Shown piece after piece: positions 61,408 to 64,000 of a DNA stretch of 64,000 nucleotides. This DNA is from Plasmodium relictum (Eukaryota; Apicomplexa; Aconoidasida; Haemosporida; Plasmodiidae). The translations under genes were made by a program, and so were the position numbers. Numbering within the stretch: position 1 is the stretch's first letter; every line of letters starts with the position of its first letter. The notes under the pieces are model-generated. The model saw nothing but the letters and a program-made list of their open reading frames with translations, did not search any database and had not been told where the DNA came from. The stretch covers positions 806,001-870,000 of the forward strand of contig NC_041687.1 in assembly GCF_900005765.1 (NCBI RefSeq), in the 5' to 3' direction.

Positions 61408-62329
61408 TTTTATCAGAATTTTATATATTCAATAGAAACCTTGAATTTGAGGGAATATTTATGAGTCATTTGAATCAAAGTGAAAAAAAAAGGGAGATAA
61501 AAGAAAATAAAAAAAAAAAAAAATGAAAAAACATCTAATAAGATGAAAATTGCTTAGTAAATAATAAAAATATGATAATTACAATATAAAAATACTATTC
61601 TAAAGAATATATATCATTATTTCCTTTTTTTTTTTTTTAAAATACAAGTATTAATTCTTCTATAAGTTTTTCATAATTTGATCCTTAAAAATAAAAAAAA
61701 ATTTAAATATTTATTCAAATATTTTACTTCCTTTTTGGTTTAGTAAGATTCATTCAAATAATATGAATTACAAACTTTTAAAAATATAAGTTTAAAATGT
61801 ACTTAAAAACTATTTTATTTTTTTTTTTTTTTTTTAATCTTTGCTTGCTTTATTTGAATTTTTGTATTAATGTACATATAAACATTAATAAATTTAATTT
61901 AAAAAAAAAAAGGGAATGAAGAGAAAATGATATTAAATAAATACAAAATATTTTTTTTACTTATTATAAAATACATAAAAATTATCTTCGACACTTTTCA
62001 TAGAAGCAAATATATATTTGTTTTAGTAATTAAAATGTATTAAGAACAAATTAATACAAGTTAACTATATTTAAATGATATTTTCCAATTTATAAAAATT
62101 ACTTTATTTTTTTTTTTTTTCTTTAAAATATATATTTATTATTTATATGCAAGATGTGCTTTTTTAGTTTTTTTTTTTTTTTATTTTCTTTTTTTTTTTG
62201 TCGATTGCTATTAGATAAATGTTAGATTGCATTTTTTTTTTTTTTTTTAATTATTCAAAATTTAAGAGTATTTAATAATTGACTTTTTAAGATTATGACT
62301 TCTTAATTCTTTAAAAAGAAAAAGTTATA
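61408..62329. other. divergent intergenic region
   Basis: About 920 bases between head-to-head genes; expected to contain both promoters. Dominated by T runs, nothing else recognised. Confidence 0.55.
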
Positions 62330-62995
62330 ATGATTTATTTTGAAAGAAATATCGAAGAAAATTTTTCAGTCGTAATTGAAACTCCAATGAAAACAAATTC
62401 AGATCAAAACTCAATAAGATATGTGGAAAATCAAATAAAGAATATTTCTAAAAATTATTTAAATAATTGTTACTTAAAAAAATTGGAAGAAAATTCAAAT
62501 ACGTGTTTAAAAGAAAAATCAGACACATATTTGAAAAATTCTGATAGTGTACATAAAAAATATATAGAAAATTCAAATGAAAAAAATTATGATTTAATTG
62601 ATTTGGATATAAAAAAACTACATATATTAGAAAAGAAAATAAATGAAATAAATTACTGGGAAAATGAAATACAAAATTTAAAAAAAAAAAAAAAAGAAGC
62701 CTTTGAAAAAAAAGTAAAATTACATTTAGAACTAATGAAATATAATAATGACAAAAAAAAATTAGAGGAAATAGAATATATAAAAAAAAGTAAGATAAAT
62801 GAGCAATTAGCTGTTTTAGCTAGAGCAGAATATGCTAAAGAAGTCATTGAAAGAAATATAATATCAAAAAAAATTGTGAAAGAAGACAATATAAATCTTG
62901 TGTTGTTAAGTTTAAAAAATTTAAAAACACATATTGAATATACTTATCTAAATAAAGAAAAGGAAAAAAAAAATAAGTATTTTTTTTCTTTATAA
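62330..62995 (+). CDS. coiled-coil protein, 221 residues, unknown function
   Basis: Single exon from MIYFERNIEENFSVVIETP. The first third is Asn/Ser/Lys-rich, and from about residue 95 to 180 the sequence is a strong predicted coiled coil (LHILEKKINEINYWENEIQN, EAFEKKVKLHLELMKYNNDKK, INEQLAVLARAEYAKEVIER). No catalytic motif, signal peptide or membrane segment. A donor-like GTATTT near the end (62976) could remove the last few residues, but I found no convincing downstream exon. The balanced composition and one long helix suggest a real structural or adaptor protein, but I do not recognise it. Confidence 0.7.
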   Translation: MIYFERNIEENFSVVIETPMKTNSDQNSIRYVENQIKNISKNYLNNCYLKKLEENSNTCLKEKSDTYLKNSDSVHKKYIENSNEKNYDLIDLDIKKLHILEKKINEINYWENEIQNLKKKKKEAFEKKVKLHLELMKYNNDKKKLEEIEYIKKSKINEQLAVLARAEYAKEVIERNIISKKIVKEDNINLVLLSLKNLKTHIEYTYLNKEKEKKNKYFFSL

Positions 62996-63864
62996 AACAT
63001 ATCTCTTATTTTATTTATATAACATAAAAGATTAATCAAAATATATAATATTATTTTATAAATAAATTTATTCTAGATAGCAAAAAAAAAAAATTTTTTT
63101 CATTTTTTTTTATACAATAATGTATTTTAAATATATTTTAGTATTATTTAATAATTATATATTTATTATCTTTTTTTTTAATTTATATAAAGGAATATAT
63201 TTAAATAATTATAGAATACTTTCTTTTTTTTTAAATTTTCTATTTTTTTGCTTTTTTTTTTTTCTTTTTTTTTGTTGTTGTATAAAAATAAACAGAAAAT
63301 TAAAAAATGAAATAAAGAAATAATAAAATTATATGTTTATAAATGAACGAATAAATATATTTCATATAAATTATAATAGTAAAAAAATTACAATTATAAT
63401 AAAGAAAAGGTAATATATAAACATGCATTTATATATACAGAATTCTTCTTAAAAAAAAAAAAAAGATAATGACAAAAAAAAAAAAAAATACAAAAACATG
63501 TTACTATCATATATTTAATAAATTATAAAAGAATATTAGACAAAAAAAATACAAAAGCTTGTTACATCATATATATATTAAATTATGAAAGAATATTAGA
63601 CAAAAAAAAGGAAAAAAAAAAAATATTTAAAAATAGTATACAAAACATCAAAAAGTAGAATATATTTAAAAAAAAAATTTTCAATAAATGTATTAATATT
63701 TCCTTTTATGAATAAACAAATTATATTATCAAAATATAAATAACAAGATAGGTTAATCATTTAGCATTACTTTTAAAATTTTCCAATAAAATTTTATAAT
63801 GAAATAATATTTTTTCTTTTATTCATTAATTTTTATTTTAAATAGTTTTTTTTTAATTATTTTT
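62996..63864. other. convergent 3' intergenic region with a tandem repeat
   Basis: About 870 bases between two genes that face each other. The open frame at 63120-63323 is Phe/Ile/Leu low complexity and not convincing. Contains the 60-base duplication listed next. Confidence 0.55.
63481..63600. repeat. two-copy 60-base tandem repeat
   Basis: Bases 63481-63540 and 63541-63600 align along their whole length, sharing the ACAAAA...TTGTTAC-like start, a CATATAT core and an identical GAATATTAGACAAAAAAA end. They differ at scattered positions, so this is an older duplication rather than a recent one. It is non-coding. Confidence 0.85.
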
Positions 63865-64000
63865 TTAATTTACGTTAATTTTAAATATTTCTTCTAAGTT
63901 TAATTTGGGTGTTTGTACATTATGGGATTCAATAATATTATTGTAATTATCACTATTAATATTTATTAAAATTAAAAATTCAATTTTTGAAATTCTTTTT
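63865..64000 (-). CDS. 3' end of a minus-strand gene cut by the window edge
   Basis: An open frame enters from the right edge and ends with TAA at 63867-63865; 44 residues are visible, ending NLEEIFKINVN. The stretch IIESHNVQTPKLNLEE is less AT-biased than the surrounding DNA and looks coding. Too short to identify, and the entering part may include an exon border that I cannot see. Confidence 0.5.
   Translation of the reverse strand, partial: KRISKIEFLILININSDNYNNIIESHNVQTPKLNLEEIFKINVN

Noticed and set aside
63120-63323. Plus-strand 67-codon frame after the coiled-coil gene
   Set aside because: Phe/Ile/Leu/Cys low complexity in a 3' spacer with no supporting feature.
1-64000. CRISPR arrays, transposons, tRNA or rRNA genes
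   Set aside because: No spaced direct repeats, no transposase or reverse transcriptase motifs, and no cloverleaf or rRNA core sequences were noticed. A tRNAscan/Infernal run would be needed to exclude short ncRNAs fully.
1-64000. Subtelomeric variant-antigen genes (var/pir/rif type)
   Set aside because: All recognised genes are conserved housekeeping genes and there are no antigen-family motifs, so this is a chromosome-internal core region.

Overview
The window is nuclear DNA of a malaria parasite (Plasmodium, Apicomplexa). Three things support this. Intergenic DNA and introns are extremely AT-rich, with long poly(A)/poly(T) runs and (AT)n tracts. Proteins carry Asn/Lys/Glu-rich low-complexity inserts, and genes are split by roughly 80-140-base GT-AG introns. 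The protein set also matches known Plasmodium genes. From memory, ATG7, S18, a steryl ester hydrolase-like gene, a small phosphatase, dUTPase, a PDI-like protein and a CRAL-TRIO protein run in an order like one segment of P. falciparum chromosome 11. The very high AT content would suit an avian species such as P. gallinaceum or P. relictum, but reading alone cannot fix the species.

Layout, left to right: ATG7 (minus), ribosomal protein S18 (minus, two exons, with a 30-bp perfect hairpin just beyond its stop), a 955-residue protein ending in a J domain encoded by four small downstream exons (plus), a Med21-like protein (plus, three exons), a WDR75/Utp17-like WD-repeat protein (plus), a steryl ester hydrolase-like lipase (minus), and a coiled-coil protein of at least 23 exons (minus). 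A poor stretch of about 4 kb follows. Then come an SR-type RRM protein (plus), SmF (minus, four exons with a 9-base first exon), a membrane-anchored tyrosine-phosphatase-like protein (minus, seven exons), dUTPase (minus), a 67-residue Cys/His-rich protein (plus), tRNA (guanine-N7)-methyltransferase (minus), a secreted or organelle-targeted small protein (plus), a PDI-like ER membrane protein (plus, 15 exons), a CRAL-TRIO protein (plus, ten exons), an Asn-rich unknown (minus), a BAH plus TFIIS-central-domain protein (minus), a coiled-coil unknown (plus) and the 3' end of one more minus-strand gene cut by the window edge.

The genes are housekeeping rather than variant-antigen genes: translation (S18, tRNA m7G methylation, rRNA processing), splicing (SmF, SR protein), transcription (Med21-like, BAH/TFIIS), ER folding (PDI), lipid handling (lipase, CRAL-TRIO), nucleotide hygiene (dUTPase), and the ATG8 conjugation pathway that apicomplexans use for the apicoplast. 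Each gene is its own transcription unit; there are no operons. I joined exons by hand using reading frame, GT-AG borders and phase. The multi-exon models of S18, J protein, SmF, phosphatase, PDI and CRAL-TRIO keep phase at every junction. The 5' end of the coiled-coil gene and the 3' end of the Asn-rich gene are uncertain. I saw no rRNA, tRNA, mobile element or CRISPR.
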